In this document: positions 31,442 to 44,255 of the stretch, piece by piece
Layout: each line of letters opens with the position of its first letter
Numbering within the stretch: position 1 is the first letter of the stretch
NCBI GenBank assembly: GCA_903868245.1
Contig: CAIPUN010000154.1
Span: 1-63,413, forward strand
DNA length: 63,413 nucleotides
Direction: 5' to 3'
Origin: an uncultured Sphingomonadales bacterium
Lineage (GTDB): Bacteria; Pseudomonadota; Alphaproteobacteria; Sphingomonadales; Sphingomonadaceae
Notes under the pieces: generated by a model
Database searches by the model: none
Told to the model about the DNA's origin: nothing
The model's input: the letters and a program-made list of their open reading frames with translations, nothing else
Program-made: the position numbers and the translations under genes

Positions 31442-32188
31442 CTATTCGCCCTTGGCTTGGGCCGCAGCCAATATCGGTTGGAATTTAGCGGCAGTCAGGC
31501 TCGCCCCGCCAATCAATCCACCGTCAACATTTGGCACTGCCAATAATATCGCGGCATTGTCGCCGTTCATGGAGCCGCCATATAAAATGCGGATCTTTTG
31601 TCCTTCCGTGCCAAAACGCGCAACCAGAGAAGCGCGAATGGCGGCATGCATTTCTGAGACATCGGCGGGTTCCGCAACACGGCCCGTTCCTATGGCCCAT
31701 ACAGGTTCGTAGGCGACACTAAGCCATCCGCCTGCCGAAGTATCGGGTAAGGAATGCGCAACTTGGCCGAGGACAATTTCCAACGCTTTGCCAGATTCGC
31801 GTTCCTCAAGCGTTTCGCCGACGCACACAATAGCCTTCAAACCCGCTGCCTGCGCCGCTTCAGCTTTGGCGCGAATGTCGCTATCCTGTTCCTGCTGCGC
31901 TGCGCGACGTTCGCTATGACCAATAATGGTCAGCACAGCCCCTGCATCGGATAACATGTCGCCAGAAACGCAGCCGGTATGCGCGCCAGATTTCTGCATG
32001 TGGCAATCTTGGCCACCGATCGGAAACGCGCCAACGGCTGTAACGGCACGCGCGATAAGTGTAGCTGGAATACACAATGCCGAATCCACCGATGGATGAA
32101 GCTGCGCCACGGCAGAAATTGCCGCTATTTCGTCCAGATCACTGGACAAGCCGTTCATTTTCCAATTGCCGACAATGAACTTACGCAT
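31442..32188 (-). CDS. tpiA: Triosephosphate isomerase
   Basis: MRKFIVGNWKMNG, IIGHSERR, VAYEPVWAIGTG and ILYGGSMNGDNA. Confidence 0.96.
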   Translation of the reverse strand: MRKFIVGNWKMNGLSSDLDEIAAISAVAQLHPSVDSALCIPATLIARAVTAVGAFPIGGQDCHMQKSGAHTGCVSGDMLSDAGAVLTIIGHSERRAAQQEQDSDIRAKAEAAQAAGLKAIVCVGETLEERESGKALEIVLGQVAHSLPDTSAGGWLSVAYEPVWAIGTGRVAEPADVSEMHAAIRASLVARFGTEGQKIRILYGGSMNGDNAAILLAVPNVDGGLIGGASLTAAKFQPILAAAQAKGE

Positions 32189-32341
32189 CTGACACCCCTT
32201 ATAACCCTGCGGTACGAATCTTTCTTGGCTATCCATGCTTTCCGCCATTTGGGCAAGTCTATCCCTTGATTGCCAGCGCCTTGCCGCCTAAAGCGGCACG
32301 CAGAAGGCTTTTAGCGCCGTAAACGCAGGAAATCGTAGTTC

Positions 32342-34282
32342 ATGATTAGCTCCATCCGTTCGCTCATTAATTCAAAATTCGGTGCGATTTTCGCGCTTTT
32401 ATTCATTGGATTAATCGCCATTGCCTTTGCCCTTGGCGATGTTAGCGGCTCCGGTAATTTTGGCGCATTAAGCGGCGGTAACGTTGCCCGCGTGGGCGAC
32501 AAGAACATCAGCTTAAGTGAGCTGAATGACTCTCTTGAAAACCAATTGAGGGCGGAGCGTCAGAACACTCCCACATTGGACATGACACAATTTGTCGATG
32601 GCGGCGGGCTGGATTCCACTTTGGAACAATTAATTAACCGCTATGCCATAGCCGTTTTTGGTGAAGAATATGGCATGGCAGTAAGCAAACGCCTTGTAGA
32701 TTCCGAAATACGCAAAATCCCTGGCGCTATGGGGCTTGATGGAAAATTCAGCGCCGACGCGTTTCGCGCCTTTGCCCAACAAATCGGCGTCAGTGAAAAA
32801 GCAATTCGCGACGATTTGACACAAAATTTGTTCGCACAGCAGATTTTACCCGCAGCCGCCAGCGGACCAGCCGCGCCTGACGGCATGGTTTTGCCTTATG
32901 CTTCTTTAATGTTGGAGCAACGGATCGGACAGATTGCGTCCATTCCGGCGACAGCATTCTTGCCAACGCGTGCGCCAAGCGAGGCTGTGCTGGCGAAGTT
33001 TTACGGCGCAAATGCCGTAAAATTCACCATCCCGGAAAAACGGGCTGTCAGCTATGCTATATTTGGGCGCGACATCATTGCACAACGCGCCAAACCAACC
33101 GAGGCGGACATTGCAGCTTATTATAAAGCAAATGCCGCGCAGTTTGCAGCCTCTCAAACACGGAACATTAGCCAAATGATTGTGCCAACGGAGGCCGCGG
33201 CAAAATCTGTCGTCGCGCAGGTTGCTGCGGGTAAGGCGCTATCGGCGGTTGCTGAAGAGCTAGGTCTATCGGTGACGACATCGATAAACGTCAGCAAAGA
33301 CAGTTTGACGAGCTTAACAACGTCAGCAGTAGCCAATGCGGTATTTGCCGCGACACAGGGCAGCATTGCAAAGCCTGCGCGTGGCAAGCTCGGTTGGACG
33401 GTGGCCCGTGTCGACGCCATCAACAATGTGGCGGCAAAGTCTTTGGCAGCGGCGCGCGCCGACATTGAGAAGGAATTGCTCAAAACGCGCAGCGAAGAAA
33501 TGCTGACAGAAATGACGTCCGAGATCGAAGATGCGTTCGCGGACGGCGCAACCATTTCCGATGTGGCAAAACAAAATGGGTTAACAATCAACACTTCGCC
33601 TAAGTTGCTTGCGACTGGGCAGGACATCAGCAATCCCGCCTATAAACCAATCCCAGAAATGGCAGCCATGTTGCCTGCAGCATTTCAGATGGAAACTAGC
33701 GGCGAGGCCCAATTGATTGAGCTGATTCCTGGTGAAAAATTCGCCATGATTGCAGTTGCGGACTTCGAAGAAGCGGCACCACCGCCTTTGAATAGCGTTC
33801 GCAGCATTGTTCAACAACAATGGGCGTTGTCGGAAGGCGCAAAGGCCGCTCGTGCCGCAGCGGATGCAATGCGCAAGGCCGTAGATGCGGGCCGGCCGCT
33901 TCAGTCAGCGCTTACCGCCGCAGGTATCAAGGGCGCTCAAGTTGAGCGCCTTAACGGTACCCGCGCGGATATTTCACGCAATGGTCAGCCTGCTCCACCA
34001 CCATTGTCAATGATGTTCGCTATGAAAAAGGGCACGGCAAAAATTCTTGCGGCGAGTGGAGATCGCGGTTGGTATGTGGTACATCTTACCGACGTGATAA
34101 AGGGTGATGCGGGTGGTAACGCGCCCATGCTGATGGCCCGCAAGCAAGAGCTGACAGGTATTTTGCAGCAGGAATATGCCGCACAGATGATTGTATCTGC
34201 AGCGAAAAATGCTGGTGTTGAAAAGAATGAGGGCGGGATAGAAGAACTCCGCACCCGCCTGACAAATCGTGACGGCAACTAA
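32342..34282 (+). CDS. PpiD-like periplasmic folding chaperone (SurA N-terminal/PPIase domains)
   Basis: MISSIRSLINSKFGAIFALLFIGLIAIAFALGDVSG, then a SurA-N-like region and a rotamase-like region. Confidence 0.87.
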   Translation: MISSIRSLINSKFGAIFALLFIGLIAIAFALGDVSGSGNFGALSGGNVARVGDKNISLSELNDSLENQLRAERQNTPTLDMTQFVDGGGLDSTLEQLINRYAIAVFGEEYGMAVSKRLVDSEIRKIPGAMGLDGKFSADAFRAFAQQIGVSEKAIRDDLTQNLFAQQILPAAASGPAAPDGMVLPYASLMLEQRIGQIASIPATAFLPTRAPSEAVLAKFYGANAVKFTIPEKRAVSYAIFGRDIIAQRAKPTEADIAAYYKANAAQFAASQTRNISQMIVPTEAAAKSVVAQVAAGKALSAVAEELGLSVTTSINVSKDSLTSLTTSAVANAVFAATQGSIAKPARGKLGWTVARVDAINNVAAKSLAAARADIEKELLKTRSEEMLTEMTSEIEDAFADGATISDVAKQNGLTINTSPKLLATGQDISNPAYKPIPEMAAMLPAAFQMETSGEAQLIELIPGEKFAMIAVADFEEAAPPPLNSVRSIVQQQWALSEGAKAARAAADAMRKAVDAGRPLQSALTAAGIKGAQVERLNGTRADISRNGQPAPPPLSMMFAMKKGTAKILAASGDRGWYVVHLTDVIKGDAGGNAPMLMARKQELTGILQQEYAAQMIVSAAKNAGVEKNEGGIEELRTRLTNRDGN

Positions 34283-35744
34283 GCCGCAGCTCATTTGGCG
34301 AAAGCGCATCGCCGACACCGAAACACCGGTGTCGGCTGCACTGAAATTATTTGAGGCAGAGCGCGGCGATTTTATTTTGGAATCGGTCGAGGGCGGCGAA
34401 ACACGCGGTCGCCATAGTCTAATCGGAATAGCACCTGACCTTGTGTTCCGCGCCGCTGGCGACAAGGCAGAAATCAACTGCCAATGGATGACCGATCGGG
34501 AAGCGTTCGTCCCCTCCCCACTGCCGTCGCTCGATGCCTTGCGCGCCTTGGCGGCGGAATGTCGGATGGATGTTCCCGAAGAACTGCCACCTGCCCTTGC
34601 CTGTCTTGTCGGCTATTTCGGCTATGAGACGATTGGACTTGTTGAAAAACTTCCCCGTGCGCCGCAGTCGGCGTTGGAATTGCCAGACATGTTGTTTGTG
34701 CGGCCAACCGTCATTCTTTTGTTTGATCGTTTGAAGGACGAAATGTTCCTCGTGTCGCCAGTCTGGACGGGTATGGCGGACACGAACGCCGTTGCGCGCG
34801 CGCATGAGCGTTTGGATGAGGCAGAACGGCTGCTCGATGCGGGACATGTTGCCCAGGCAGAGCCAATGGCGCAGAACGATGGGCAAGAGCTGAAGCTGCA
34901 ACCTGTCCTTCCCGCCGGACGCTATGCAGACATGGTCGCTGCCGCCAAGGATTACATACAGGCGGGCGACATATTCCAAGTGGTACTAGCGCAAAGATTC
35001 ACCGCGCCCTTTGATCTACCTCCTGTACATCTCTATCGCGCATTGCGCCGGATAAACCCTTCCCCATTCCTGTACTTCATAGACCTTCCGGGTTTTGCGC
35101 TTATCGGTTCAAGCCCGGAAATATTGGTGCGTGCGCGTGGCGGAGAAGTGACGATCCGTCCCATTGCGGGAACACGGCCGCGCGGCAAAAGCAGCATTGA
35201 AGACGCGGAAAACAAGGCCTCCCTGCTGGCCGACCCCAAGGAGCGGGCCGAGCACCTCATGCTGCTCGACCTTGGTCGCAACGATGTGGGCCGGGTGACC
35301 AAGGGCGGCAGCGTTACGGTTACCGACAGCTATATGGTCGAGTTTTACAGCCATGTGATGCACATAGTATCCAATGTTGTGGGCGAGCTTGCCGATGATA
35401 AAGACGCGATTGACGCCTTATTCGCTGGCTTTCCCGCAGGCACAGTGTCCGGCGCACCCAAAGTTCGCGCGTGCGAAATTATAGCCGAGCTGGAGTCTGA
35501 AACCCGCGGTGCTTATGCCGGCGGGGTCGGCTATTTCTCCCCCAATGGGGACATGGACAGCTGCATCGTTTTGCGCACAGCGGTGGTGAAAGACGGCATC
35601 ATGCATGTGCAGGCTGGCGCTGGAATCGTTGCCGACAGCAACCCTGAATATGAACAGCGCGAATGTGAGGCCAAGGCTGGCGCACTCATCGCCGCCGCAC
35701 GCGAGGCCATTCGCGTCGCCGGTGAAGCGAAGTTCGGGCAATAG
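34269..35744 (+). CDS. trpE: Anthranilate synthase component I
   Basis: GTG start; GDIFQVVLAQRFTAPF, IGSSPEILVR, RPIAGTRPRG and FPAGTVSGAPKVRACEII. Confidence 0.96.
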   Translation: MTATKPQLIWRKRIADTETPVSAALKLFEAERGDFILESVEGGETRGRHSLIGIAPDLVFRAAGDKAEINCQWMTDREAFVPSPLPSLDALRALAAECRMDVPEELPPALACLVGYFGYETIGLVEKLPRAPQSALELPDMLFVRPTVILLFDRLKDEMFLVSPVWTGMADTNAVARAHERLDEAERLLDAGHVAQAEPMAQNDGQELKLQPVLPAGRYADMVAAAKDYIQAGDIFQVVLAQRFTAPFDLPPVHLYRALRRINPSPFLYFIDLPGFALIGSSPEILVRARGGEVTIRPIAGTRPRGKSSIEDAENKASLLADPKERAEHLMLLDLGRNDVGRVTKGGSVTVTDSYMVEFYSHVMHIVSNVVGELADDKDAIDALFAGFPAGTVSGAPKVRACEIIAELESETRGAYAGGVGYFSPNGDMDSCIVLRTAVVKDGIMHVQAGAGIVADSNPEYEQRECEAKAGALIAAAREAIRVAGEAKFGQ

Positions 35745-35785
35745 TGCCTCTTCCACCCACGCGGCAAAGTCGCTAGGTACGCCGC

Positions 35786-36385
35786 ATGATCTTAGTCATC
35801 GACAATTATGACAGCTTTACTTGGAACCTTGTCCATTATCTTATGGAGCTTGGCGCTGAGGTAGAAGTTGTCCGCAATGACGACATTTCCGCAGGGCAAG
35901 CTTTGTCATCGGGCGCGCAAGCGTTCCTGATTTCACCCGGACCAAAAACGCCAAATGAAGCGGGCGTGAGCCTTGATCTTGTTGCCGCATGCGCTGATGC
36001 CGGAAAGCCGTTGCTGGGCGTCTGCCTTGGACACCAGACCATTGGGCAACATTTTGGCGGCACCGTCGCCCGTGGCGGTTTAATGCACGGCAAAACCTCG
36101 CCAGTCACGCATGATAATAGCGGCCTGTTCGCAGGATTGCCCTCGCCGTTTCAAGCGACGCGCTATCATTCGTTAATCGTCGAGAATGTTCCCACAAGCT
36201 TGGTTGTAAATGCCACCAGCGACGACGGCCATGTCATGGGCTTTCGCCATACCAGCTTGCCGATTCACAGTGTGCAGTTTCATCCCGAGAGCATTGCGAC
36301 TGAACATGGGCACGCCATGTTGGCAAATTTCATGCGCATTGCGGGTTTGGCGGTCACCGACAAATTCCAAAGAGATTATCCGTGA
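35786..36385 (+). CDS. trpG: Anthranilate synthase component II (glutamine amidotransferase)
   Basis: [36 protein letters not shown] and SVQFHPESI. Confidence 0.95.
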   Translation: MILVIDNYDSFTWNLVHYLMELGAEVEVVRNDDISAGQALSSGAQAFLISPGPKTPNEAGVSLDLVAACADAGKPLLGVCLGHQTIGQHFGGTVARGGLMHGKTSPVTHDNSGLFAGLPSPFQATRYHSLIVENVPTSLVVNATSDDGHVMGFRHTSLPIHSVQFHPESIATEHGHAMLANFMRIAGLAVTDKFQRDYP

Positions 36386-37377
36386 GCGCCTTTGTCAGGC
36401 TACCCGACCCGCGTAGTCCGTTTGACCATGACGAGGCCGCGCAGGCCTTTGCCGATATATTGGATGCGCGTGCGTCAGATGATGAAATTGAAGCCTTTCT
36501 AATTGCACTGACTGCGCGTGGCGAGACGATGGTAGAAATTGCGGCTGCGGCGCAGGCAATGCGTGACCGTTTAATCCCCATAGACGCACCAGAGGGTGCA
36601 ATAGACGTTTGTGGTACGGGTGGTGATGGTCATCATACGTTGAATGTCTCCACCGCCGTATCTTTGGTCGTTGCGGCTTGTGACGTGCCTGTCGCCAAGC
36701 ATGGCAATCGCGCGGCATCATCCAAGGCTGGGGCAGCTGACACGTTGGAAGCGCTTGGCCTGAACATGGAACGCGCGGGACAGAATGCGGAGGAAACATT
36801 GAAGGACTTGGGCATCTGCTTCTTGTTCGCTGCCAATCATCATCCCGCGATGAAGCGTATCCAGCCGATCCGTCAGCGTATTGGGCAACGCACGATTTTC
36901 AATCTGATGGGTCCTCTCGCCAATCCGGCACGAGTTAAGCGGCAGCTTATAGGCATTGCGAACCCCGCTTATGTTCCTGCTTATGCAGAGGCGCTGCATC
37001 ATTTGGGCACCGAGCATGCGCGGATCATTTCCGGCGAAGAAGGCTTAGACGAATTGAGTCTTGCTGGCGGCAATGCCGTTGCGATCGTTGAACCCGACGG
37101 CGTTCGCTACCAGCGCACAACGGCGGCGGATGCCGGCCTTCCCTCTTACCCCGTCGAAGCCATTCGGGGCGGTGATGCGCAGTATAATGCGCTTGCGTTG
37201 CGCAGGCTGCTTCAAGGCGAGCATGGCGCCTATCGGGACGCCGTCTTATTCAACGCCGCAGCCGCCCTGATCGTCGCGGGTGTCGTCAAAACGATGCCAG
37301 AGGGCGTGGAAGAAGCAGGGGAAGCCATAGACAAAGGGCTTGCTAATGCACTTCTTAATTGTTGGGTGGCCTATTGA
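36382..37377 (+). CDS. trpD: Anthranilate phosphoribosyltransferase
   Basis: [45 protein letters not shown] and [12 protein letters not shown]. Confidence 0.96.
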   Translation: MSAFVRLPDPRSPFDHDEAAQAFADILDARASDDEIEAFLIALTARGETMVEIAAAAQAMRDRLIPIDAPEGAIDVCGTGGDGHHTLNVSTAVSLVVAACDVPVAKHGNRAASSKAGAADTLEALGLNMERAGQNAEETLKDLGICFLFAANHHPAMKRIQPIRQRIGQRTIFNLMGPLANPARVKRQLIGIANPAYVPAYAEALHHLGTEHARIISGEEGLDELSLAGGNAVAIVEPDGVRYQRTTAADAGLPSYPVEAIRGGDAQYNALALRRLLQGEHGAYRDAVLFNAAAALIVAGVVKTMPEGVEEAGEAIDKGLANALLNCWVAY

Positions 37378-38159
37378 TGTCGGACAAGCTTGCAGAAATT
37401 TGCGCGACCAAGCGGCTCGAGGTTTCAGAACGCAAGCCAAAAGGCTTGGCACATTGGCCAACGCCGTCGGCCCCTCGCGGGTTTGAGGCAGCTTTGCGCG
37501 CCAAAAGCCAGGCCGGTATTGCGTTGATTGCGGAGATCAAGAAAGCTAGCCCCTCCAAAGGCCTAATCCGCGCAGATTTCGACCCAGCGGCGCATGCAGC
37601 GGCTTATCAGGCAGGTGGCGCTGCCTGCCTGTCGGTGCTTACCGATGCACCATATTTTCAGGGGCATGAGGATTATCTGATCGTGGCGCGCGGCGCATGT
37701 GACCTTCCCGTGATCCGCAAGGATTTCATGGTGGACCCATGGCAATGCGCCGAAGCACGCGCAATGGGTGGCGATGCGATTTTGATTATCGTTGCGGCGT
37801 TGGACGATGTTGAGATGATCGAGATTGAGGATGCCGCGCAGCAGGAAGGCCTCGATGTTCTGGTGGAGGTCCATGACGAGGCCGAGCTGGAACGTGCGCT
37901 CAAACATCTGAAATCCAAGCTGGTCGGCGTGAACAACCGCAATTTGAAAACCTTTGAGGTAGACTTGGCGACAACAGAACGTCTGGCAAAACTTGTGCCG
38001 GATGACATTTTACTTGTCTGTGAAAGCGGCATTTCAACGCACGGCGATTGCCTGCGGATGGCACAGGCCGGCGTAAATACCTTCCTTGTCGGGGAGAGCC
38101 TGATGCGGCAGGATGATATTCAATCTGCAACAGAAAGGCTTTTGTCGGGTCATGACTGA
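37377..38159 (+). CDS. trpC: Indole-3-glycerol phosphate synthase
   Basis: [35 protein letters not shown] and [19 protein letters not shown] shares one base with the trpD stop. Confidence 0.96.
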   Translation: MSDKLAEICATKRLEVSERKPKGLAHWPTPSAPRGFEAALRAKSQAGIALIAEIKKASPSKGLIRADFDPAAHAAAYQAGGAACLSVLTDAPYFQGHEDYLIVARGACDLPVIRKDFMVDPWQCAEARAMGGDAILIIVAALDDVEMIEIEDAAQQEGLDVLVEVHDEAELERALKHLKSKLVGVNNRNLKTFEVDLATTERLAKLVPDDILLVCESGISTHGDCLRMAQAGVNTFLVGESLMRQDDIQSATERLLSGHD

Positions 38160-38619
38160 TCTTACGCATCTCGACGCCGACGGTGGGGCGCATATGGTCG
38201 ATGTATCAGCTAAGGCAGACACCGCGCGGGAGGCTGTTGCCGAAGGGCGTATTAGCATGTCCGCCGAGGCGCTTGCGGCAATACGCGCGGGTAATATGAA
38301 AAAAGGCGATGTATTGGGCACAGCGCGCATCGCTGGCATTATGGCGGCGAAGAAGACCAGTGACCTTATCCCTTTATGTCACCCACTAATGTTGTCCAAA
38401 ATCAGTGTTGAATTTGCATATGAGACATCGGCCATTCGTGTGGAAGCGCGGGTGCGGTTGAATGGCCCGACGGGCGTCGAGATGGAGGCGTTGACCGCCG
38501 TTACCGTCACCTTGCTCACCCTTTATGACATGGCCAAGGCGCTCGATAAATCGATGATCATTTCGGACGTGCGCTTGCTGTCCAAAACTGGCGGTAAATC
38601 GGGCGACTATCGCGCATGA
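38152..38619 (+). CDS. moaC: Cyclic pyranopterin monophosphate synthase MoaC
   Basis: [40 protein letters not shown] and [20 protein letters not shown]. Confidence 0.95.
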   Translation: MTDLTHLDADGGAHMVDVSAKADTAREAVAEGRISMSAEALAAIRAGNMKKGDVLGTARIAGIMAAKKTSDLIPLCHPLMLSKISVEFAYETSAIRVEARVRLNGPTGVEMEALTAVTVTLLTLYDMAKALDKSMIISDVRLLSKTGGKSGDYRA

Positions 38620-39797
38620 TCTCGGTTGCAGAAGCGCAGGCCAGATTACTGGCTTTGGCCTCTCCTTTACCCCCTGTTGAACGCGAATTAATGCAGGCCG
38701 TGCGGCATTATTTGCACGCACCGTTGACTGCCATGCGCACACAACCAGCGGCCGATCTGTCCGCCATGGATGGATATGCCATCGCCGTGGAAAATTTTCC
38801 CGGTCCATTGCGCGTAATTGGTGAAAGCGCCGCGGGGCACCCCTTTGCTGGCGCGTTGCAAAAGGGCGAGGCTGTCCGCATTTTTACCGGCGCACATGTG
38901 CCCCAAAATGCGGATAGCGTTCTCATACAAGAAAATGCCTTGCGTGACGGTGATGTTTTACGCGCTACGGTTGACCGCGCGCCTACGCTCGGCGCAAATA
39001 TCCGGCGCCTCGGAAGTGATTTTCAGGTCGGCAATACCGTTCTACCAAAGGGCACATATTTGGACGCAGGGGCCATTGCCGTAGCCGCGATGGCGGGGCA
39101 TGCCAGTCTTCATGTAGGCGGCGTACCACGCATTGCGATTGCCGCCACTGGCGACGAATTGGTTCCCGCTGGTGCAGCCGCTGGTCCAGCCCAAATCCCC
39201 TGCTCCAACAGCCCTATGTTACAAGCTATGCTGGTGGGTCTTCCCTGCGATGTCCATGACGCAGGTATCTTGCGCGATGATTTGGCCGCGCTTGAGACCA
39301 GCCTGCTGGCTCTGTCCGAGAAAGCGGATATCATCGTCACAACAGGCGGCGCGTCGGTTGGCGATCATGATCTGGTGCAGACCGCGTTGTTGAACATCGG
39401 GGCGCAGATGGATTTCTGGAAAGTTGCGATGCGGCCCGGAAAACCTTTGATGGCTGGCAAGATTGGTAATGCGGTTGTCCTTGGCCTGCCCGGCAATCCA
39501 TCTTCTGCTTTCGTCACAGCATTTTTGTACCTGTTGCCGTTAATCCGTCACATGGCGGGCAGCATTTTGCCGCTTCCTGAATTGTTTGAGGCGGCGACCG
39601 CGACTAACTTACCAACAGGCGGAGATCGCGCCGAGTATTTGCGCGCGACGGTTGAAGGTGGGTATATCACCCCGCTTATGATGCAGGACAGCGGCCTAAC
39701 ACGCACTTTATCTCAAGCCAATGCGCTGCTCATTCAGCAGCCTCATGTCCCGCCAAGACCCAAAGGCTCAATGGTCCAATATATACGCCTGTCGTAG
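38616..39797 (+). CDS. moeA: Molybdopterin molybdotransferase MoeA
   Basis: [49 protein letters not shown] and [14 protein letters not shown]. Confidence 0.93.
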   Translation: MISVAEAQARLLALASPLPPVERELMQAVRHYLHAPLTAMRTQPAADLSAMDGYAIAVENFPGPLRVIGESAAGHPFAGALQKGEAVRIFTGAHVPQNADSVLIQENALRDGDVLRATVDRAPTLGANIRRLGSDFQVGNTVLPKGTYLDAGAIAVAAMAGHASLHVGGVPRIAIAATGDELVPAGAAAGPAQIPCSNSPMLQAMLVGLPCDVHDAGILRDDLAALETSLLALSEKADIIVTTGGASVGDHDLVQTALLNIGAQMDFWKVAMRPGKPLMAGKIGNAVVLGLPGNPSSAFVTAFLYLLPLIRHMAGSILPLPELFEAATATNLPTGGDRAEYLRATVEGGYITPLMMQDSGLTRTLSQANALLIQQPHVPPRPKGSMVQYIRLS

Positions 39798-39825
39798 AAT
39801 CTGGACACAAGATGTGCGATTGTTC

Positions 39826-39868
39826 TTGACTTAACCTGTTTTGTTCTCTAATCGTTCCATTCATGTTC
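39826..39868 (+). promoter_or_regulatory. lexA promoter with three GTTC half-sites (alphaproteobacterial SOS operators)
   Basis: TTGACT (39826-39831)-N17-TAATCG (39849-39854); GTTC at 39843, 39854 and 39865, each pair separated by exactly 7 nt. Confidence 0.8.
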
Positions 39869-39888
39869 AACAGGATGGAACCCTGAAT

Positions 39889-40572
39889 ATGCTCACAGCG
39901 AAACAGCACGAACTGCTTCTATTCATTAACCAGCGACTGGATGAAAGCGGCATCTCTCCCTCTTTTGAGGAGATGAAAGCAGCGCTTGATCTGAAGAGTA
40001 AATCCGGGGTGCACCGTTTGATTGGTGCGTTGGAAGAACGCGGCTTCATTCGGCGGTTGGCCAACCGTGCGCGGGCGCTTGAAGTTATGAAAATGCCCGA
40101 AGGCGGGAACTTGGGTGGTAACAATGTGGCACGCTTTGCCCCTGCAAAGGAAACCAAGCCGCATATTCAGATTCCTGTTGCCGCCAATGACGTCATGGAA
40201 ATCCCACTCCATGGCAAGATTGCCGCTGGTGTGCCGATTGAGGCGCTTGAAGGTCAAAATTCATTGTCCGTGCCGATGGCATTGTTGGGTGCTGGAGAGC
40301 ATTATGCGCTTGAGGTGTCCGGTGACTCGATGATTGAGGCGGGAATATTGGATGGCGATTATGCCCTTATCCGTAAGGCAAATACCGCGCGCGATGGCGA
40401 AATTGTGGTGGCGTTGGTGCGCGGTGAGGAAGCAACGTTGAAATATCTGCGCCGTGAAGGTCAGCAGATCCGTCTTGATCCCGCCAATGGCAGTTATGAA
40501 CCGCAATATTATGCGCAGCACGAGGTTGAGGTGCAGGGTAAGCTGGCCGGACTGCTTCGCCGATATCATTGA
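39889..40572 (+). CDS. lexA: LexA repressor
   Basis: [58 protein letters not shown]-terminal peptidase with [15 protein letters not shown]. Tracked TTG start at 39841 lies in the operator region. Confidence 0.96.
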   Translation: MLTAKQHELLLFINQRLDESGISPSFEEMKAALDLKSKSGVHRLIGALEERGFIRRLANRARALEVMKMPEGGNLGGNNVARFAPAKETKPHIQIPVAANDVMEIPLHGKIAAGVPIEALEGQNSLSVPMALLGAGEHYALEVSGDSMIEAGILDGDYALIRKANTARDGEIVVALVRGEEATLKYLRREGQQIRLDPANGSYEPQYYAQHEVEVQGKLAGLLRRYH

Positions 40573-42719
40573 CGGGATGTATCCGCCGCGCGCGCGGCAT
40601 GCGCAGCCTGAACCCAGGGTAAATGACGGCTATTTTCATTCGCGGTTACCACGCGTTGCGCGTCCAGATAAAAGGCCAGGCCGCCCGTTTGTTCAAGCAA
40701 TCGGCGGTCCGCCTTTATCCATTTTGGATTGCATGATTTCGGCAACCATCGGTCGCTGACGACGATATCGACACGTTTACATATTGCGGCCATTTCCATG
40801 GACGGTATTGGGTTACGTGTTCTAGTGGCAAGTAATGTCCATGAACGCTCCTCCCCCGTCAGGACAACCACGCAATTGTCGGCCGTACAGTGGACACCAG
40901 GCCAATCTTCAATCTGTGTCGCTTCTGTATCGCTTCCGGCTTTTTCAGAAATCATCCCCCGCATAAACTCCCCCGCCCTGCCGCGCAGCAATGCAACATC
41001 TCCATCTGTACTGACCAAAGCCAAATGCTTGCCATCGCCCGTCACCAAAATATCCGGACGTGGCGCCAGCAGCATTGCGATAATGCCAATCGCGCATATC
41101 GGAACACCTAAAAAGCGGACGCCAGTTTTCAGCAATCCAAATAACAACGCACCTATAACAAAGGCTCCAAAGGCCCATATCGGCATCGCAGGCATCATCG
41201 TGACCGCACCGGGCAGGCTACTGACAGCATGCGCGAGCGCCAATATCGCCACGATACCCTGCCCCGCCATCCACCAAAATGGTTGACCCAAGCCAACCAC
41301 GTCAAAAACCAGCGCTAACGCTTCCAACGGCATGATAATGAAGGTCGTCATCGGAATGGCCGCGACATTAGCCAAGGCCCCGTAAAGTCCGGCCTTATGG
41401 AAATGAAATAAGGCAATGGGGGTCAGGACAATCTCAATTGCAACACCCGTGATTATAAGCGACACCAACGCCCGTAAGGCCTTTTTGAAAAAGCTTTCGT
41501 CACGCCTTTCAGTAAAGCGTTTAACAACTGGCAGATCATGCATGATCACAATTGTCGCAACGGCGGCAAAACTGAGCTGAAAACTGGGGCCAGCCATCGC
41601 TTCGGGCCAGAATATCAGCACTGTTAACGCGCCAAAGGCCACTAATCGAAGCGTTAGCGCGTCCCGCCCTAAGGCCAGTGCAATCAAGATAAGGATAGCC
41701 GCGATGCAAGAACGAACCGTTGGCACTTCTGCTCCTGTGAACAACGTATAAGCAAGTGCACCCAAAGCTGCCGTTGCTGCGGCAACGACGGGAATGGATA
41801 TCCGCAGTGCCAGCCATGATGACAAAGACAAAAGGCGGCTGACGGCGATAAAAATGAAACCGACCACCGCCGTTACATGCAGGCCGCTAATCGATAAAAG
41901 ATGTGCCAAACCGCTGTCGCGCATAGCCTGTGCATCGGTGGGGCTGATATGCCCCTGATCACCGGTAGCCAGTGCTGCGCCTATTGCGCCGCTCCCTTGC
42001 GGCATGGATACCAATATATGTTCGGTCAATGCGGCGCGCTGCGTCGCAAACCTTGCGTCGCCATCAGCTTTTTGAAAAAGTTGCACCTCTCCCAAAGCCG
42101 TTCCTGTTGCACCAATCTGTTGAAACCACGCGCGTCTGGCAAAGTCATATCCGCCCGGCAAGCTGGGCCCAGCTGGTGGCAGCAGACGCGCGCGCAACCG
42201 AATTATCGCACCAGGTTGAAAATCGTCTTGATATTGTTCCGGCGACAGGTTCACACGCACAAAAGGTGGCAAGTCCGAACTGCTGCCTGTCGCGAGCCTT
42301 AGCCGATAGACATTACGCGCAGAGATATTTTCGACAGCTTCAATCTGTCCATAAAACTCCCCAATCCATATTTTTCCTAAAACTGGTTGGGCGACGGTTG
42401 CTGACCGGAAGGCAATCACGGAAAAGCCTATCAATATTGTGATTGCAGCCATGCGGGCCAATTGTCGCAACAGGCTAAATGGCGGTGCCAAGTTCCCGAA
42501 AAACATCAAGGAAGCGCATGCCATGGCCAATCCGGCCCAAGCAGAGGTGCCAAAAAACTGCCAGAATGCGACGCCGAATCCGATACCAACGGGAAGCCAT
42601 AAGGGTGTTTGATTGCGTTCGCGGTCAAGCCAGTTTTCGATAACCACAAACAACGTTCTTCGCGTAGTTAACCGGGCATCTTTGCCCGCGGTCAATCTGC
42701 AAAATTCCTGTTCCACCAC
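40566..42719 (-). CDS. comEC: ComEC/Rec2 family competence membrane protein
   Basis: [43 protein letters not shown]; multiple transmembrane segments. Confidence 0.92.
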   Translation of the reverse strand: MVEQEFCRLTAGKDARLTTRRTLFVVIENWLDRERNQTPLWLPVGIGFGVAFWQFFGTSAWAGLAMACASLMFFGNLAPPFSLLRQLARMAAITILIGFSVIAFRSATVAQPVLGKIWIGEFYGQIEAVENISARNVYRLRLATGSSSDLPPFVRVNLSPEQYQDDFQPGAIIRLRARLLPPAGPSLPGGYDFARRAWFQQIGATGTALGEVQLFQKADGDARFATQRAALTEHILVSMPQGSGAIGAALATGDQGHISPTDAQAMRDSGLAHLLSISGLHVTAVVGFIFIAVSRLLSLSSWLALRISIPVVAAATAALGALAYTLFTGAEVPTVRSCIAAILILIALALGRDALTLRLVAFGALTVLIFWPEAMAGPSFQLSFAAVATIVIMHDLPVVKRFTERRDESFFKKALRALVSLIITGVAIEIVLTPIALFHFHKAGLYGALANVAAIPMTTFIIMPLEALALVFDVVGLGQPFWWMAGQGIVAILALAHAVSSLPGAVTMMPAMPIWAFGAFVIGALLFGLLKTGVRFLGVPICAIGIIAMLLAPRPDILVTGDGKHLALVSTDGDVALLRGRAGEFMRGMISEKAGSDTEATQIEDWPGVHCTADNCVVVLTGEERSWTLLATRTRNPIPSMEMAAICKRVDIVVSDRWLPKSCNPKWIKADRRLLEQTGGLAFYLDAQRVVTANENSRHLPWVQAAHAARAADTSRQ

Positions 42720-42968
42720 AGATATTTAGCACCATCAGGCGAAAGAACAATCTATCCACGAAGAAGAAGCTATTGTTTGCCTTGACGCCCGTCAAATTTC
42801 CTATCATTGGGCTAGGCAACGACATAGCCATTTTCTCCCCATGAAATAGTGGCACTTAAAGGGCCTTAGATTGTCGTCACGGGCGTCTCCCGCGTACCGT
42901 ATTATTTAAAGAACATGCCTTTCTAAAGGGCAGCCCGGTAAATTGCTTAGTAGATTTGGAGTTTGAAA

Positions 42969-44255
42969 ATGGCCGATAAAAACGCAACGCTCACCGTTGG
43001 CGACAACAGCTATGACTTGCCCATCATGCAGGGTTCAGAAGGCCCTGACGTGATCGACATCCGCAAGCTCTATGCGGCCTCAGACCATTTCACCTTTGAT
43101 CCTGGCTTCACCTCGACTGCAAGTTGTGAGTCAGCCCTGACGTTTATTGACGGCGACAAAGGCATCCTTCTGCATCGCGGATACTCGATCGAAGAGCTCT
43201 CAGAGCAGTCTAGCTTTATGGAAGTGTCCTATCTGCTGCTGAACGGCGAACTGCCGAACAAAGAGCAACTCGACAATTTCAGCCACACAATCTCGCGGCA
43301 CACCATGTTGCATGAGCAATTGGCAACTTTTTACCGTGGCTTCCGCCGCGACGCGCACCCCATGGCCATCATGTGCGGTGTGGTCGGTGCGCTTTCGGCC
43401 TTTTACCACGACTCGACCGACATCAGCGACCCAACCCATCGGATGATTTCAAGTCATCGCTTGATCGCAAAGATGCCGACAATTGCCGCCATGGCGTATA
43501 AATATTCGGTTGGTCAGCCATTTGTTTATCCTGACAACAACTTGTCTTACACTGGCAATTTCCTGCGTATGACCTTTGGTGTTCCAGCAGAAAAATATGT
43601 CGTAAATCCTGTCATTGAACGCGCAATGGACCGGATATTCATCCTCCATGCTGACCATGAACAGAACGCTTCTACGTCGACCGTCCGTCTAGCCGGTTCG
43701 TCAGGTGCCAATCCCTTCGCATGCATCGCTGCAGGTATAGCGTGTCTTTGGGGCCCTGCCCATGGCGGTGCAAACGAAGCGGCATTGAACATGCTGCGCG
43801 AGATTGGCACGCCTGATCGCATCCCGCATTATATTGAGCGGGCGAAGGACAAAAATGACCCATTCCGCTTAATGGGTTTTGGACATCGCGTTTACAAAAA
43901 TTATGACCCGCGCGCTTCGGTCATGCAACAGACCGTGCGTGAGGTTCTTGCCGAACTGAATATCAGCGATCCTATTTTCGACGTTGCGATGCAGTTGGAA
44001 GAAATGGCGTTGAATGACCCCTATTTCATCGAAAAGAAGCTGTTCCCGAACGTAGATTTCTATTCCGGCATCATCCTGTCGGCCGTTGGTTTCCCTACGG
44101 AAATGTTCACCGTGTTGTTTGCGCTATCGCGGACCGTGGGTTGGGTTGCACAGTGGAACGAAATGATTTCGGATCCAGCACAGAAAATTGGTCGCCCGCG
44201 ACAATTGTATACCGGACCAAATCATCGTCCTTATCCAAGCTTAGACGCGCGCTAA
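42969..44255 (+). CDS. gltA: Citrate synthase
   Basis: [73 protein letters not shown] and [13 protein letters not shown]. Confidence 0.96.
   Translation: MADKNATLTVGDNSYDLPIMQGSEGPDVIDIRKLYAASDHFTFDPGFTSTASCESALTFIDGDKGILLHRGYSIEELSEQSSFMEVSYLLLNGELPNKEQLDNFSHTISRHTMLHEQLATFYRGFRRDAHPMAIMCGVVGALSAFYHDSTDISDPTHRMISSHRLIAKMPTIAAMAYKYSVGQPFVYPDNNLSYTGNFLRMTFGVPAEKYVVNPVIERAMDRIFILHADHEQNASTSTVRLAGSSGANPFACIAAGIACLWGPAHGGANEAALNMLREIGTPDRIPHYIERAKDKNDPFRLMGFGHRVYKNYDPRASVMQQTVREVLAELNISDPIFDVAMQLEEMALNDPYFIEKKLFPNVDFYSGIILSAVGFPTEMFTVLFALSRTVGWVAQWNEMISDPAQKIGRPRQLYTGPNHRPYPSLDAR

Noticed and set aside
39841-39888. TTG-initiated N-terminal extension of LexA
   Set aside because: The extension is encoded by the operator/promoter region; [10 protein letters not shown] matches known LexA N-termini and has an upstream AGGATGG.
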